DNA from: Pithys albifrons albifrons
Lineage: Eukaryota > Chordata > Aves > Passeriformes > Thamnophilidae
DNA: 64,000 nucleotides
Direction: 5' to 3'
Assembly (NCBI RefSeq): GCF_047495875.1
Contig: NC_092462.1
Coordinates: 36,030,523-36,094,522, forward strand
In this document: positions 24,101 through 37,454 of the stretch, one piece after another
Position numbering within the stretch: the first letter of the stretch is position 1
How the letters are laid out: each line of letters begins with the position of its first letter
The notes under the pieces: model-generated
Databases searched by the model: none
What the model saw: the letters and a program-made list of their open reading frames with translations, nothing else
Told to the model about the DNA's origin: nothing
Program-made: the position numbers and the translations under genes

Positions 24101-27100
24101 TGGGATCTCATCATACTTTATAAGATATTTCTATCTTATAAAAGTTCAGTTCTAACTTTGTACCCACAATAGGAAACAAAAGCTTCTGCTTCCAAAACTA
24201 CTATTTGCTACTTGCTTCTGTATTTTAAGCTTTAAAACCTGCTAGCTACAGACTCAGTTATTTGCAGCTTTATGCTTTTTGATGGTTGAGTTTTGGTTTG
24301 GATTTTTTAACTAACTCATTAATCACTAGTAGCCAAGTCTTAAAATGAAGAGAAGTTCATATACATTTTTTATAGGTGCCCCTGCCAAGATTCAAAGGCA
24401 GATGCTAGAAAGGAAGAAAATCAGGATACCTAATTAGGCATGAAAGTCAGATTTGGGAACTATATATCATGCATTTCAGTTCTGAAATCTCAGAAACAAA
24501 ATCACTGGTATATCATCACATTAACATCATATTAGGGTTCAACTTCACGATAATATTGTTAAGAATAAGATTTTCAGAATTATTTGTTTGGGAACCACAA
24601 ATGAGAGTAGTGAAAAAAGAAAAAGATTTTAAATTTTCAATTAGATCACTGTAAGCTGTTCTCACTTCAAAATTTTGGGACAATAGTACCTAGAATTCAC
24701 TTTAGCCTATCAGGCAAGGTTTCAAGTGGCATATCTCTACATAGAAAGGATATATACGCAGTGGATGCTGAAACTTATTGCTATTTCTTCATCTACACAT
24801 ACCAAGTGAAATGCTTATGAATATAAGACAGTATTTTGGATCCTTGACTATTTCTCCTCATCATAACCAGTCACTGCAGAAGCATAAGGTGGCTCAGTGG
24901 GTTTGGGTCTGCTTGCATGCTGCTTGATGATCTAATTCTGGAATTTTCCCCCAAAAATCTCACGGAAGCTCTACCTTCCCCCTAAGGAAAATACCATTTG
25001 CTCTGCTGGATTTTTCACTTCCTTCCCTTCCAACTATACTTTCATAACTAAAGAAATAGTAGTTGGAAATACCCCAGATTTGGAAAGAAAAAATCACCAA
25101 ACTTATCTGCCAGCCCCCTAAGTGAAATTTTCTTTTTTTCTTTTACCTTCTCTTTTCAGCACTGGAGACAGTGGCTAAGTTCAGCATATAGCTGTAGCCA
25201 GAGACTCAATCATGGGGGTATAATTACAAGCCCTTAGTGTCATTCCCCCTTCAGATAAATAATAAAACATTTGTTTCTGTTGCCTACACTTTTTTTTCCT
25301 GTGCTAAAAAGAAGTGGGATGTTAACAGAATAATGAAGTAGCTTTATCCTCCTTTCCAATACTTAGTATTCATAATTACATAGCTGTGGGAGGATAGAGA
25401 CAATGGTTGTCACACATTGTACTTCAACCTTAAGGATTCAGCAGCTTCCATTTACCCTTTTTGAATGCACAAGCATTGCCAGAAAAACGCCAATGCACTA
25501 CTGCACATTAACTAGCAAAATGTGTGCAATTATCTAATAAACAGGCTGATGCATCATTTTGGATAATTTTCTTTTAAAGCACTGCCCAGATCATCACAAA
25601 GTGCATATTATTATAAAGTAGTTTAACTTTATATACAATACAGATAACTTTAAAAATATAGGCAGATTTTCACAGCGTTATTAACAGAGATTAAAAGCAT
25701 TAACAGCAAGTCCAAACCCAGCGTTTCTAGCCATCTGCTGAACTGCACACAATACAGCACGTGTCACTACACAGCTGCATAACTACACTGGTTTGGAAGC
25801 TGCTGCTCTGCAAGTACATTCTATTCAGGTGTTTACTTTTCCAGAGTTCTGTTCCAAAGCCAGCAAAGTTGTACCCTTCCTGCAGCTAAAGAAATTTAAG
25901 CTAATCCATATTCATCAGAACTATGCTGGCATGAATTGAAAATTATACTTAAAAAAAAAAGAAAAAAAAAAGGAAGTAAACCGTAGGATGACGATGTCAA
26001 ACATGTTGGTTACCTAACTACTGTACCTGATAAAACCTAAAAGGAAATTCTTTTACCAAGAAAGCTCTCTTTCATGAAAAAATTTGAGGCATATTTAAGT
26101 ATTACATTTTTCCACTGTTTTCTGTCAACATACCAAATTCCCCTGAATTGTAGTACACTAAGTGTTGCTTTTAAATGACCAATATGTCAGCAGCTGCACA
26201 ACCAAGAGTCTGTTACTGAAGATCAAGTCATAATGTCTCCAGGCCTTTTGCCCTCAAACTTCCTTTCACTGTAGAAGAAGCCAAATACCATGAACTACAA
26301 AATTTAAAGGAAAATTCAGAGTCTCTCAATTCTTCTGCTACTCGAAATCCTACTCAGCTCTTTCAAGATGCTTCTGCACAAAGTGACAAAAGCACCTGAG
26401 GTGCAGTAGTAATATTATTCATCACAAATACATAGGTAAGTACTTCAGAACTGTAATTCTAAGTCAGTTGCTCTGTATTAGGCCACATAAGCAGCTCTCA
26501 TAGTGAGTTTCTCTGTAGCACAGACCCTGACTTACGTCATCAGAAAGTAAGGAAGATAAGGACAGTCTTTATAAAAGAAACTTAACTTCACTATGTACCA
26601 TGCTCTTTCTACACTCACGAAACAATGCTGATGGGGGTTGGGTTTACACTGCATTACTGGGACAATCAGGAGCAGCTGAAAAATTTTGGGACTATAGGAC
26701 AGGGACTGCATGAAGCTCACAGTGCAGCAGCTGATCCCTCCTGTGCCAGAAAGCACAAGCCTCCTACACTGTCAATTGCTAACTAGGGTGCCAGGGACTG
26801 TGGCTGTCCTCAGGGGAAAAGACTGAGAAACTTACTTTAGCTGGAACTGGCTTCATTTCGTTGAAAATAGTTCCAGGGCTCCTAATATTGATCAGTCCCA
26901 TAAGAGTATGAAGATCCTGGCTCCCAGTGATCTGCACAAGGCACATGGACCATTGCTAAATTTCCAGTAATGAGCACGTTACCATGACAGGCCCCTCAGA
27001 AAAGACCACAGTGAAGCTAATTGGACATGGGTGTTGACGTCAAGTTTCCCTGCTTAATTATCCATTGTGATTATGAAGTTTTACCATTTTATCTTCAGAG

Positions 27101-29084
27101 AGTTAGAAGAAGCCAGGCAAGCTGAAAGATGCCTGCTAATTGAGACACAACAGAAGATTTAATTCAGAAGATTGCATAAGGAGGGGAGGAACTGACAACT
27201 GAACAGAAAACTTCTATTATCCTGTGATTTCTCATTGCCTAATCATTGCTGGGGAAACAAAAGTGAAAATCCTTTACAGGACTGAAAAGGAGGCTCATGT
27301 TTTACAGACTGAGCAAGAAATAGCACGATTCACTAAGCTGGTTTTAGTTTGCATTTCTTACACTCTACCAGGGAATGTGAGTGGAGGATGCACAAAAAGC
27401 ACTTTAGCAGTAGAAGCAGGGATGGTGGGGAGAATTTCACAGCCAATTCCAGCTTTGGAGTATAAAAGTGCATTTAAGTTGTCATTCTCCAAAAGAGGAG
27501 AATGCTAGCAAATAAAGAAAAATCAAGAATAAACTAAAGCAAACAAATATATTCTGAAATGTGATTATGTGCTCTCCTTTCATAATCATCTTCCTCAAAA
27601 GAATGTTTTCATTTTTACATGAATAGGATAAAATAAAACCATCCTTTCAAGGTTAAACCTTGCCTAGTAACTTACTTTAGTCTCAGTGATCTAATTAATA
27701 GCCTATACAGTACTTCTAAAATTGAGAAGTTGTTTTGCTGTTGGAGCATCCCACATCCAGATTAGACTCAGGGCATGCAAGGGTCTGTGCTGCAAGCCTT
27801 CTGCAATCCTTGCTGTCAGCTCCTCACCACCTACAAACCTGGTGGTTAGCTGTCTAACAAATTCAAGGCCCACCTCTGACAAAACACAGCTGCCTTACCT
27901 TGACTCAGATTGCTTTACACTTTTGAGTTGTATATATACCACTCACAGTTTTTCAGCACCAGCTAAAGATGCCCAAACATACCAACACAAACAGGGAAAA
28001 AAGCTCTCCTAACAAGAAAACAGAGGAGAGGAAGAGAAGCTTACATCAACACCAGCCAATGCTACATTATTGCTCAAGACACTTACTGCACTAACAAGCA
28101 AAAACATTATCAAAACCAGCCATGCCTGCCACCAAGGCAATATAAGAACCATGCCAGGCAGAAACAAGTTGCTTCAATGCCCCCATGCAAGCAGGTGCAA
28201 ATTACACCTCTGGCTACAGACCACTGTCTAAGTTTGTTTAAACTTATCTTTTGATTCCAAAACTCTGATACAACACAGATACCCATCCAACTTAATTCCT
28301 AGAAAACCCTGTGAATCACCATTGAAAGAAGAAAGATTTCTCAGATACTTTTTTCTTCATGACCTGGTTTCAGCTGTACTACAAAACAGAATTGCCACCT
28401 CTACCTCCTGCCTGTAGCCTTCTTTGCAAGGAAGCAAAAGTGACACTCTGATAAAAGCATTTACAAACATGAATGTGCTGTGAAGAAATACCTACTCAGA
28501 AGCCAAAAATCAAGAGAACAGATGTTAGCTTGAAAATAAAATCAGCAAAGTCAGCAATTTTTAAATCTGAGAGAAAAGTTAATGTATCCTCTGACAGGAG
28601 GACTTAAGCAAACCTGAATTTCACTCAGCAACTTGTTTCATAGGATTCCTAATGTCTTCAGTTCGTTTTTTTTTCTGGGGAAGAAGTCATAAGAAGCCAC
28701 AGTGCCTAATGAAAGCCATAGACAAATCAAATCCATTATGTTGGTTGGTAAAGACCAATTATCCATTGTAAATTAAGATCAACATATTTTTTCTAATGTT
28801 TTACTCATAGGATTATCAATGTCTGTGATGTCCTCAAACCCCTTTTTTGCTAGAATTTACAATTTACAGGATTCTCCAGGCAGTATCTAAAAATACTCAG
28901 AAATATCATTATATAAAATTATGTGTGAACTGCTGGTTCAGTAATGCAAAAATTAATGCATTTTTTGAATGTGTTGCCCTACATCTACCAGATAAGTCTT
29001 TATCAGTTACCATGTAAATAGGAGTGTGCTGCTGTATTTATGTGCTTTGGCTACCATGGCCATTCCTTCCAGGTGGGACATCTG
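21196..29084. other. Intergenic, no gene recognised
   Basis: AT-rich DNA with scattered poly-A/T runs (for example about 25950-25975). None of the small frames shows a domain or a convincing exon. Confidence 0.6.
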
Positions 29085-29265
29085 GCTCACTGACCACTCA
29101 GTGCCCTCCAGGACAGAGTGAGGGGTGGTGCAGCCAATCAAAGGCTCCAGGGGTGCATAGTGTGGGTGGTCTACCAGATGGGCCTTTTAATTGACAGCTG
29201 CCCCATGTGGGCTCTGTGCTGCCATTAGGCTGCAGACTACGTGCCTTCCATCTGGGCCCCTTCCC

Positions 29266-29268
<3 letters not shown>

Positions 29269-29319
<51 letters not shown>
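29269..29319. repeat. (AC)n dinucleotide microsatellite
   Basis: About 25 uninterrupted AC units, at or just outside the 3' end of the antisense CR1 element that follows. The opposite frame therefore encodes a meaningless Cys-Val run. Confidence 0.97.
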
Positions 29320-29323
<4 letters not shown>

Positions 29324-29334
29324 GTTCTGACACA

Positions 29335-31580
29335 ATCCACTGAGATTAATCCAGTCCCTCACAGTGGGCCACTGTCACAGGAGATCAAGCAGGACCTGCT
29401 TTTTATAAACCCATGCTTGCTGGACCTGATCACCTGGTTGTCGTGTATGTGCTGCATAATGTCACTTAGGATGATCTGTTCCAAGACCTTCCCCTGCACC
29501 AAGGATAGGGCTGTAGTTCCATGATTCCTCCTTCTAGACCTTCTTGTAGATAGGTGTCACATTTGCCAACTTCCAATCACTTTGGACCTCCCTGATTAGC
29601 CAGGACTGCTGGTAAATGATAGAAAATGGCTTGCTGGGCACTTCCACTAGTTTTCTCAGGATGTTTGGATGGATCTCATCTGGTCACATAAATTTGTGTG
29701 TGTCAAAGTTGTGTAGAAGGTTGCTGACTCTTTTCCCTTGGATCATGAGGGCTTCCCTCTGCTCCCTGTCTTCCAGCTCAAGGAGCTGTGTACTCAGAGT
29801 ACAAATAGTCTTGCTATTAAAGGCTGAAGCAAAGAAATTAAGTGTCTCAGCATTTTCCTCATCCTTTATCACTATGTTTGGGTCTGCATCCAATAGGGGA
29901 CAGGTTGGACTCAATGATCAGAGGTCTTTTCCAACCTACTTGATTCTGTGATTCTGTGGATAGTGATTCTCTTTAGCACTCCTTTTGTAGTTCATGTATT
30001 CATAGAAACATATTTTATTGTCTTTTTTGGCAGCAACCAAATTAAGTTCAAAATGGGCTTTGATCCTTCTAATTTTCTTCCCCCTGCATAAACTCACAAC
30101 ATCCTTGTAGTCCTCTCAACATGCCTGCCCCTTCTTTCAAAGGTGACAAAATCTCTCTTTTTTTCCCCATGTTTCAGCCAGGTTAGCTCTCTTCCCTGTC
30201 ATCTTATCTTCCAGCCCATGGGTATGGCCTGCTCCTGAACCATTAGGATTTCCTTCTTGAAGAATGTCCAGCCTTCTGGGACTCCTTCACCCTTCAGGAC
30301 TGTCTCCCAAGGAACCCTGTTCACCAGCCTCCTAAACAGGCCAAAGTCTGTCTTCTGGAAGTCCAAAGTAACAGTTCTGCTGATCCCTCTCCTTACTTCT
30401 CCAAGAATCAAAACCTATCATTTCATGATTGCTGTGTCCAAGATGGCCTCCAAACTTCACATCTCCCACCAGTCTATCTCTGTTCCAACAGGTCTGACAG
30501 GGTACCTTCCCTGGTTGGCTCCCTCACCAGCTGTATCAGGAAGTTATCTTTCACACACTCCTGATACCTCCTAAACTATTTCCTTTCTGACATGTTGGAT
30601 TTCCTGCAGACATCTGGCAAGTTGAAGGCCTCCACAAGTAAAAGGGCCAGCAATTGCAAGACTAATCCCTTCTGCCTAGAAGATATTTCATTTGTCTCCT
30701 AATCCTGGTTGGGTGGTCTGTAACCCCAATTCCTACTGTAAACACTCAACCTTATCATCAACATCATCAAGCTTTAGATCATCACACAGGGCTATCCCAC
30801 TGCCACCTCTCCTTCCTTGTCTGTCCCTTCTGAAGAACATATAGCCATCCACTACAGCACTCCAGCTGTGCGATCATGCCAACATCTGTTCATGATGGCA
30901 ACTATATCACAGTTTTCCTGCTGCACTGTGGCTTCCAGCTCCTCCTGTTGGTTGCCCATGCTGCCTGCACTGGTGTAGATGCCCTTCAGTTGGGCTATTG
31001 AACCTGTCTGTTTTTAGTGTGGAAAGTCCTAATTCCTACATGACCATTCTCAAGCACTTTTGTGGTTTCTAACCCATCAATAATCATTGTGCCTTTGCTG
31101 CCTCATGGATCTCCACCTCCTACCTCCACTGAGATGTCAAACCAAAGGACCTTGTTAGCACAAAATCTGTCAGTCTGGTGTACTGCCCCAAGGTACCCCT
31201 CTACCAAGTCTAGGTTTATCACTTTCTGCCTTCAAATCTATTTTAAAGAACTTCCAGTAAGTTCTGCTAACTCCTAAGCTAAGATCCTTTTCCCACTTTG
31301 AGACAGTGGTACCCTGCCTGTCACCAGCAGGCTTGGTGTCGTACAAACTAACCCGTGATCAAAAAAACAAAATTCTGCCAGTGCTACCAGGCTCAGAGAC
31401 AGGTATTGATCTGCTGGCTTATCCTGTTTCCTCCATCATTCTCTGTACTTGGAAGAATAGAGGAAAACATTACTGGTGCTCCTGATCCCTTAACCAATTG
31501 TCCCAAGGTCCTGAAAGTCTCTCCTGTGTTCACACTTGTTGCTATCAACTATCACCCCCAGTCTTAGCCTCTGGCACAAA
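29335..31580 (-). mobile_element. Long CR1 LINE copy, antisense, degraded
   Basis: A CR1 copy of about 2.2 kb whose 5' side is near 31580 and 3' side near 29335. On the minus strand the endonuclease and RT regions of ORF2 are recognisable. The stretch near 30870-30980 is the conserved 'MGNKQEELEA'-type region. The frame 30411-30199 contains GEVRRGISRTVTLDFQ, DFGLFRRLVNRVPWE and GWTFFKKE. The frame 29914-29684 contains DEENAETLNFFAS and LLHNFDTHK. Stops and frameshifts break it into pieces. It lacks the 3' RT half and tail, so it is truncated at both sides or rearranged. The region above about 31020 resembles the CR1 5'/ORF1 side less clearly. Confidence 0.9.
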
Positions 31581-34500
31581 GGTGGAGAGGCCCACAGTCT
31601 CCTCACAAGCTGTTTCATCATGGACTGAACTATTAATTCTACAGTATGCTGAAAAGCAGGAGTGTTCTTGATGGATGCAGTCACTCCTATGTGTCCTATC
31701 TGGATTTTGTACTTTGCTAAAGAAAGTTAATGCATGACTCTTACATATTATAGGGCCAGAGAAACATGGAAACATCTGTAATCAAAGTGTTGGTCATTAA
31801 GGTTCAAAGGTAAACATCTATCATGACTGTAAACACAAGGCTGTATTCAAATTACAGCCTCTTCTGTGAAATTTTCATTCAATCAGTCAGTGATGAGGAA
31901 AATGTCAAAGCATGGACATTGAATCAAAAACATAGACAATAATATTCAAGGCTGGAATGTTTTCCAGAGGCATCTATGCAACGTTTTGAAGCAGTATGCA
32001 ATAGAAAACAGAAAAAAAACTGAATAGAGAAGAGAATCATGGACTACAGTTTTGATGACAGATCTTGCAGAATTTGGACTGAATCAGAAGAGATTAATTA
32101 TCTTTTTATTAGACATTTTGCACAATGTCAGCATAATACAGAAACACTGTTACTGGGTAGGTCACTTATTGAGTATTTGTGTAATATTTTTTAAACCCAT
32201 AAAAGACAGGAAGTCTAAAGGAAGAACTAGAAAATATTTATTAAATATACCTGGAAAATAGGTTTCCTTGCATCATGCAGTAATGGTTATTCTCTGTGAA
32301 GAGATGTGCGTTGAAGGACCTAAATACTGCAGGAACATAAAAGCTCTTTTGGTAAAACTGTAATGGCTTGGAAAGAATGAGAAGGAAGTATAATCCAAGC
32401 TGTGCAAGTTTCTGCAAGATGAAAAATCTGTACAATAGTGTACCTTCTCAGGTTTAAATATAAGATTCTATGCACAGAGGATAATGAAAATTGTGTTTGA
32501 GTGTACATAAAGTCTGCAGACTGCAGGCTACTTTGCCTTTGAATGTGTTCAAAAATTAATGGTGGTCTTTCAATGAAATATTCATTTGCCACTGAACAGT
32601 AAAAGAAAGGGGACTCATACCTTCTTTACCATGGAGATATTGAAAATCAAGCTCATACTGTTTGTTTTCAGCCTAACGTAGTGTTTTCTGCCTCTCACTT
32701 TGTAAGTTATTTATACTCACAGAATAATATATTTCATACAAGATAAAGACATGTGTATATCAGTTCTTATTTAATGCTTTTCAAGAACAGCATATAAGTA
32801 ACTTTACAAAAGGTATATTTATACCCACTTATGGAGGGAAGATAGAGACACAGACAGGGAAGTTAACTTTCCCATGGGGCCTCTGCCTATTGATTGCATA
32901 TCTAAGAACACAAACCAGGCATTCCAAAGTCTGTTTGGGAGTTTTATCAGTTCTTTTTCATAATGCTGAAAATTATGACCTAAATACAGAAATCATAACT
33001 TCAAATTATCACAGAAAACAGCCATGTTCTCAACACTGACAAGGTGTTTAAGATGATTGTTCCTTTTCATGGTAAACTTTGGAAAGTTAGGCTTATATTA
33101 CTGGCTATCTCTCTAAGCTTTCTTCATCAGGCATAGTAGACATAAATAATATTATTTTTTCAGATGCAAGTCCATATGCTAGTGCCGACCTTACTTCAGT
33201 TACTAAGGCCACAAGGAGAATACACACACAAAACGCACAAGCCAGATAAAATCAGCTCCTGTTTATGCATGAGTTGTGACTATCAGCATCGGCAAAGATT
33301 TTAAAAACAGACGACTGGCACTAGAATATTAAGCAGACAGCATTAATTTTACTCTTTCTTCTGCTGTACACACCACATTTTACTTACGCCATTTTGACTT
33401 CACTCCCTAGCAGAAAATTTTTCTAGCTTAAGCATGGAAGTTATTATCATTCCTTCCCTAAGATTCAGGCATTCAAATAAATGGAACTTCAACAGTGCTT
33501 AGAATCAAGCAGCTTCTAGGCTCCAAGGCTAATAGAACTGCTAGGATTGAAAGTAGTAAGAAGAGGCTTAACTATCTGGAATAATGTAGGCAAAATATCA
33601 TGTCATTTTTATGTGAAGCAATTTGATGGTGGAAATGTAATATTGAGCCTTACATTGGACCTAATCAAGTCTAAGTTATAGCATTACATGAAACCTTTAT
33701 TAAACTAATCTTTGGAAAACAATTCTCAGAAGTTCATTCACTTTATCAATAACACTTTAGTCACAGCAGTTTCAGCTCTGCTGTAAACAACTTGCTAATT
33801 GTATTCCTCAGTCTTTACCACGAAAGACGTGATAATGGATTTAAGCATGTCATTACAACAGAAAAGTTCCCTCACAAGAAACAAAAGCTCACAAACAAAC
33901 TACACTCTCCAGCTAAATTGTAGTTGCCCTATGCACACCCCCACAGCCACTTTGCTTCTTTCTGAGAGCTTCCAATGAAGGTGAGCAATATCCATTGTCA
34001 GTATAAACACGCAGTAGAGAAATGTTTCATCCTCTGCAAGATCAAGTGCTTTCATAATGGAAATAGTGCTGTAATTTGATGGCCCAGCATACACCAAGTC
34101 ATACATTCATTATGTTTTTTATGAGTTTCCCTGTTAATCAGTGGTCTATAATCACTGATTCATTGTATATGCTGATTTTGGTGTAATTCACAACACATGA
34201 CAAGAATTAACAACATTTAAACCAATCATTAATGTAGAAAGTTACAGCTACATCTTCCCACATAGCTAGCCTTAGCAAATTGCCCAAATTCACAAGACTT
34301 TTATATTGGTATATTTCATTTTAAAAGTTCCATCTATAGGAACACAATGAGCATTTCATTGTATATAAAAAGTAATTTTTAAGTGTTCTTCATAACAACA
34401 TATCAAACCCTCAAAGCGCTTTCAGTAAATTATATAATTATCTGATTTATTTTTGAAACTGTTATCAGATAAACTACATGTCTATGATTTATAAGGAAAG

Positions 34501-34714
34501 AAATTAATAAAGTTAGTAATAAAACACTGTGTTAATCAGAACCAGTTCATCCATGTATAGCTGTATTTCTAGAACACCATATTAAATTTAAACTGGAACA
34601 CCATTGTATCAAGAAGGCTATGAAACACTGCTGCCATCTGCACAAATTAGTAGTGAGGAAATTTGGTGTCCGTTGCCTTTTCATTCTGCAACAACATTTT
34701 GGGGAGCAACTTTA
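31581..34714. other. Intergenic, no gene recognised
   Basis: AT-rich DNA without an identifiable repeat or exon. Short frames only. Confidence 0.6.
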
Positions 34715-35070
34715 TGTAGTTATAGTAAAATCAAAAGTGAGCAATTCAGATCTATAGAAGACCCTGTGAGACTGAAGGCAGCTAAGAATAAACAAGTCAC
34801 AGCTGCTAGGAGGAGTTAGTTTCTCATAGAGGCTCCTTAGGTTTCTCAGCAGACAGAAGAGGTTCTTGAAAACATCTAGGATAAGTTACTATAAACATGG
34901 AACTTGTGAGATAATGGGTTCTAACCAATTGAACTTTCTAGTGTGGTGTTGTGTAACTCTTTTTAGCCAATAAGCTGTAGTTCTAACCATATATAAACTG
35001 TGTGCTATGCGTAATAAAATGTCTTCACTATGAATCTCATAGATTTGTGTGAAGTCCAGTTCCTCCGCCG
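34715..35070 (+). repeat. LTR-like repeat, copy A, with TATA box and AATAAA
   Basis: A segment of about 356 bp homologous to 61292-61667. Shared landmarks in the same order are AAAAGTGAGCAATTCAG, AGCTAAGAATAAACAAG, CACAGCTGCT, ACTTGTGAGAT, a TATATAAACTGTGTGC core-promoter segment (near 34990-35005), TAATAAA about 15 bases later, CTTCAC and GAAGTCC near the end. TATA box followed closely by AATAAA is typical of a short U3-R LTR. No interior was found next to it, so it is probably a solo LTR. Exact ends are uncertain. Confidence 0.8.
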
Positions 35071-35670
35071 TTTATTTTTTGTTTAGCTTTAGGAGCCCTA
35101 CTGCTCTGATATTTGTGCAGTTTATAGCACCTTCCTACAAGAGAATATTTTAATTAGTATTTAGAACAATCCTGTTTAAACATTAGAAAAAAACTCCTAG
35201 GAAGTCTTATTTCCACTTATCCGTATTTCCACTACCTTGCCACATAACTTCCTGAATATATCACACTTTCATTATATTCTGTAACTTTACATTTGCCTCA
35301 GGCATAAATTAATTTTCTCTACAAAAATGTTATTTCTCCTGCCCAACCACCCTATGAACAACTTAACCTTCACTAAAAAAAAAGTCAAAATACAGAAATA
35401 GTTCATATAGTGCTGAACCACAGACATTGTTTCTATGTCAGCAGAAATCTGCCTTAATTCATACAAATATTTCCTTTCTATTGTGAATATATCTAAAGCT
35501 TAGGGTTTTTTCTTAAAAATGCTAATTACTCTAGCCTTTTGATTTATAAAGAGAAATTACTAGAGGGAAATTGCTAAGAAAGAACTCAAAAGAAAAGAAA
35601 TTAAAAGAAAGCATTTGCATACATTTTAAGAGTGAAAGAAGCAAACACTATGCTTTTTCTAAATATGGAT
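35071..35670. other. Intergenic, nothing recognised
   Basis: AT-rich DNA between the solo-LTR-like copy and the hairpin/inverted-repeat unit. I see no gene. Confidence 0.6.
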
Positions 35671-35693
35671 CCTTGTAAGGGCTCCTTACAAGG
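35671..35693. repeat. Perfect 10-bp hairpin with 3-base loop
   Basis: CCTTGTAAGG-GCT-CCTTACAAGG is a perfect stem-loop. It overlaps by two bases the outer edge of the left arm of the 88-bp inverted repeat. Confidence 0.97.
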
Positions 35694-35779
35694 GTATGAA
35701 TGTTCTAGGGAATGATCACAGCTGAGTCATCTGTGTCAGGAAAAGAAGTGCTATCCCACCTCACAGGATTTGCCTCTTA
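35692..35779 (+). repeat. Left arm of 88-bp inverted repeat
   Basis: The reverse complement of this segment matches 37367-37454 with two mismatches in 88 positions and no gaps. It contains a TGAGTCA (AP-1-like) motif. Confidence 0.97.
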
Positions 35780-36252
35780 AAATACAGCTTTGTTTACTAA
35801 ACTTTTCTTTAAGTTCCTTTACAAGTTCCTTCATCTGCTTTTTCACAATACAGTTAATTTCAATTTCCGTGGCAATTGTATCTTGAGAACTTTCCATGTA
35901 TTCTGTGGTTTATATTAGAATATATGAAGTGCAATTCAGAGAGATTCCACCATAGGACTCAGGTGCAGACCTGTGCACACCCTCTGAAATGTACAGAAGA
36001 CAATTGCTTAAACAATGCCAGACAAGAAGAAAGCAAGAATGCTGGATTTGTCACTCAACAAAGGGTGGCACAGAGATTCCTAACTGTCCTGGGCTACACA
36101 AAAATTCTGGTATCCACCTTTTCTTTTACCCAAATATGCCTTTTAGGCTTTTTGGTGTTTTGTCTTCTTTAAAGAGACTGAACTGCTAGTGATTAATGAC
36201 TCAAACATATGACCACCTGCAGTGACCATCCAGGCACTATAAGAGACTGGAC

Positions 36253-36886
36253 TGTTGGTTAGTTCTATGGTCCCTGGGGTGGAATTGCTCAGGATCGGGG
36301 GTCCTGGACAGTGTCCTAGTTCTTTTCTTCCCTATGATGCCGAAAGGGTTTTTTTTAATTTTTCAATTTTCATATTTTGTAGATTTTAGGAACACAGTAG
36401 ATGTAATGCTGTAGATTTTAGTGAATTAATATTTAGCAGCTTGTAGCATAAAGTCCTTCTATCTCTACCCCTGCTCCAGAACAGGCAGCTAAGATCTGCC
36501 AGCTATTTAGTCTCTTCCTCAAGGTACCTGATTAAAGCATATCAGAAGAGAACATAAACATGGAGCAGTGTGACCCGAAGCCCTGGAGAGCATCCAAGAG
36601 ATCTTTGTGTGCTGAAGAAGAGGAGGTGGATGAAGACAGAGGGTCCCAACGACCCCAGCCCCAATTCAACAGGGGTGGGAACTGGGAGGGGACAGAGGTG
36701 GAACTGGACATGTGGACAGTAGTGATTGAATAGGTTATATTATAAAAACTATAGAACTTAGAGCTTGCAAGAGTGCGCATCTATGTATTCCTGGATGAGC
36801 GGGGTTGCTCATTAAAGTGCCTGCCCTTTATCTTATCTCCTACAAAACTTGGCTCGGAGTCTTTTTTACAGACTTTTACGGCAACA
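36253..36886 (+). repeat. Avian LTR-like segment in inverted-repeat spacer
   Basis: Candidate LTR of about 634 bp starting TGTTG and ending CAACA (mirrored ends). It has TATAAAA at 36741-36747, then ATTAAA at 36811-36816 and a GGCTCGGAGTCTTTTTT segment. That last stretch resembles the R/U5 part of avian retroviral LTRs as I know them. No matching target-site duplication is visible (GACTGGAC before, CCCAAAAG after), so the boundaries are tentative. No interior is attached. Confidence 0.55.
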
Positions 36887-37366
36887 CCCAAAAGCTACTC
36901 ATGCTTTTTTTACAAGGAGTTTTATATAGCAACACTCTCTGCTCCATTTCTAGTGAGGGAGCACAAAGAAAACTTTCTTTTCCTTGCTTTCCCAGGAGGA
37001 GGCAAAGATGAAGATGCCTTCCTCCTTCCAGGTCCACTTTGGCCCAGTTTTGCTCTTAACTCTGCATTATAAAGATGACACAAAGCCTCCTCTCCAACCG
37101 CAGACAAAAGGCAAACTAGCACTGATTTTTCTCTCTCCTCACCACGAACAAGGGAAGGGAAAGCATGAAGGAGACCACGTCTCTCTGCTCCTGTGCTTTT
37201 TGAAATCTTGGTGTCAGAAGTGGCTCTTGCCACCCTGCCTCTCTGCACAGGACATGGCTCAGTCAGTCATGTGCTTTGCTAACTATGTGCAGAGTGACCA
37301 CCCAGGCCAGGGGCTGAAGGTATGCACATCTGACACATCAGACTACAAGTTGGGTGTTAAGCAAGA

Positions 37367-37454
37367 TAAGAGGCAAATCCTGTGAGGTGGGATAGCGTTT
37401 CTTTTCCTGACACAGATGACTCAGCTGTGATCATTCCCTAGAACATTCATACCC
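37367..37454 (-). repeat. Right arm of 88-bp inverted repeat
   Basis: Reverse-complement partner of 35692-35779. The two mismatches lie close together (near 37397-37398). The outer flanks differ from the left side. Confidence 0.97.

Noticed and set aside
29098..29524. Frames with long Cys-Val or Thr-His runs
   Set aside because: They translate the (AC)n microsatellite.
30199..30411. A separate host gene on the minus strand near 30 kb
   Set aside because: The peptide is the conserved CR1 ORF2 region; the surrounding frames are broken CR1.
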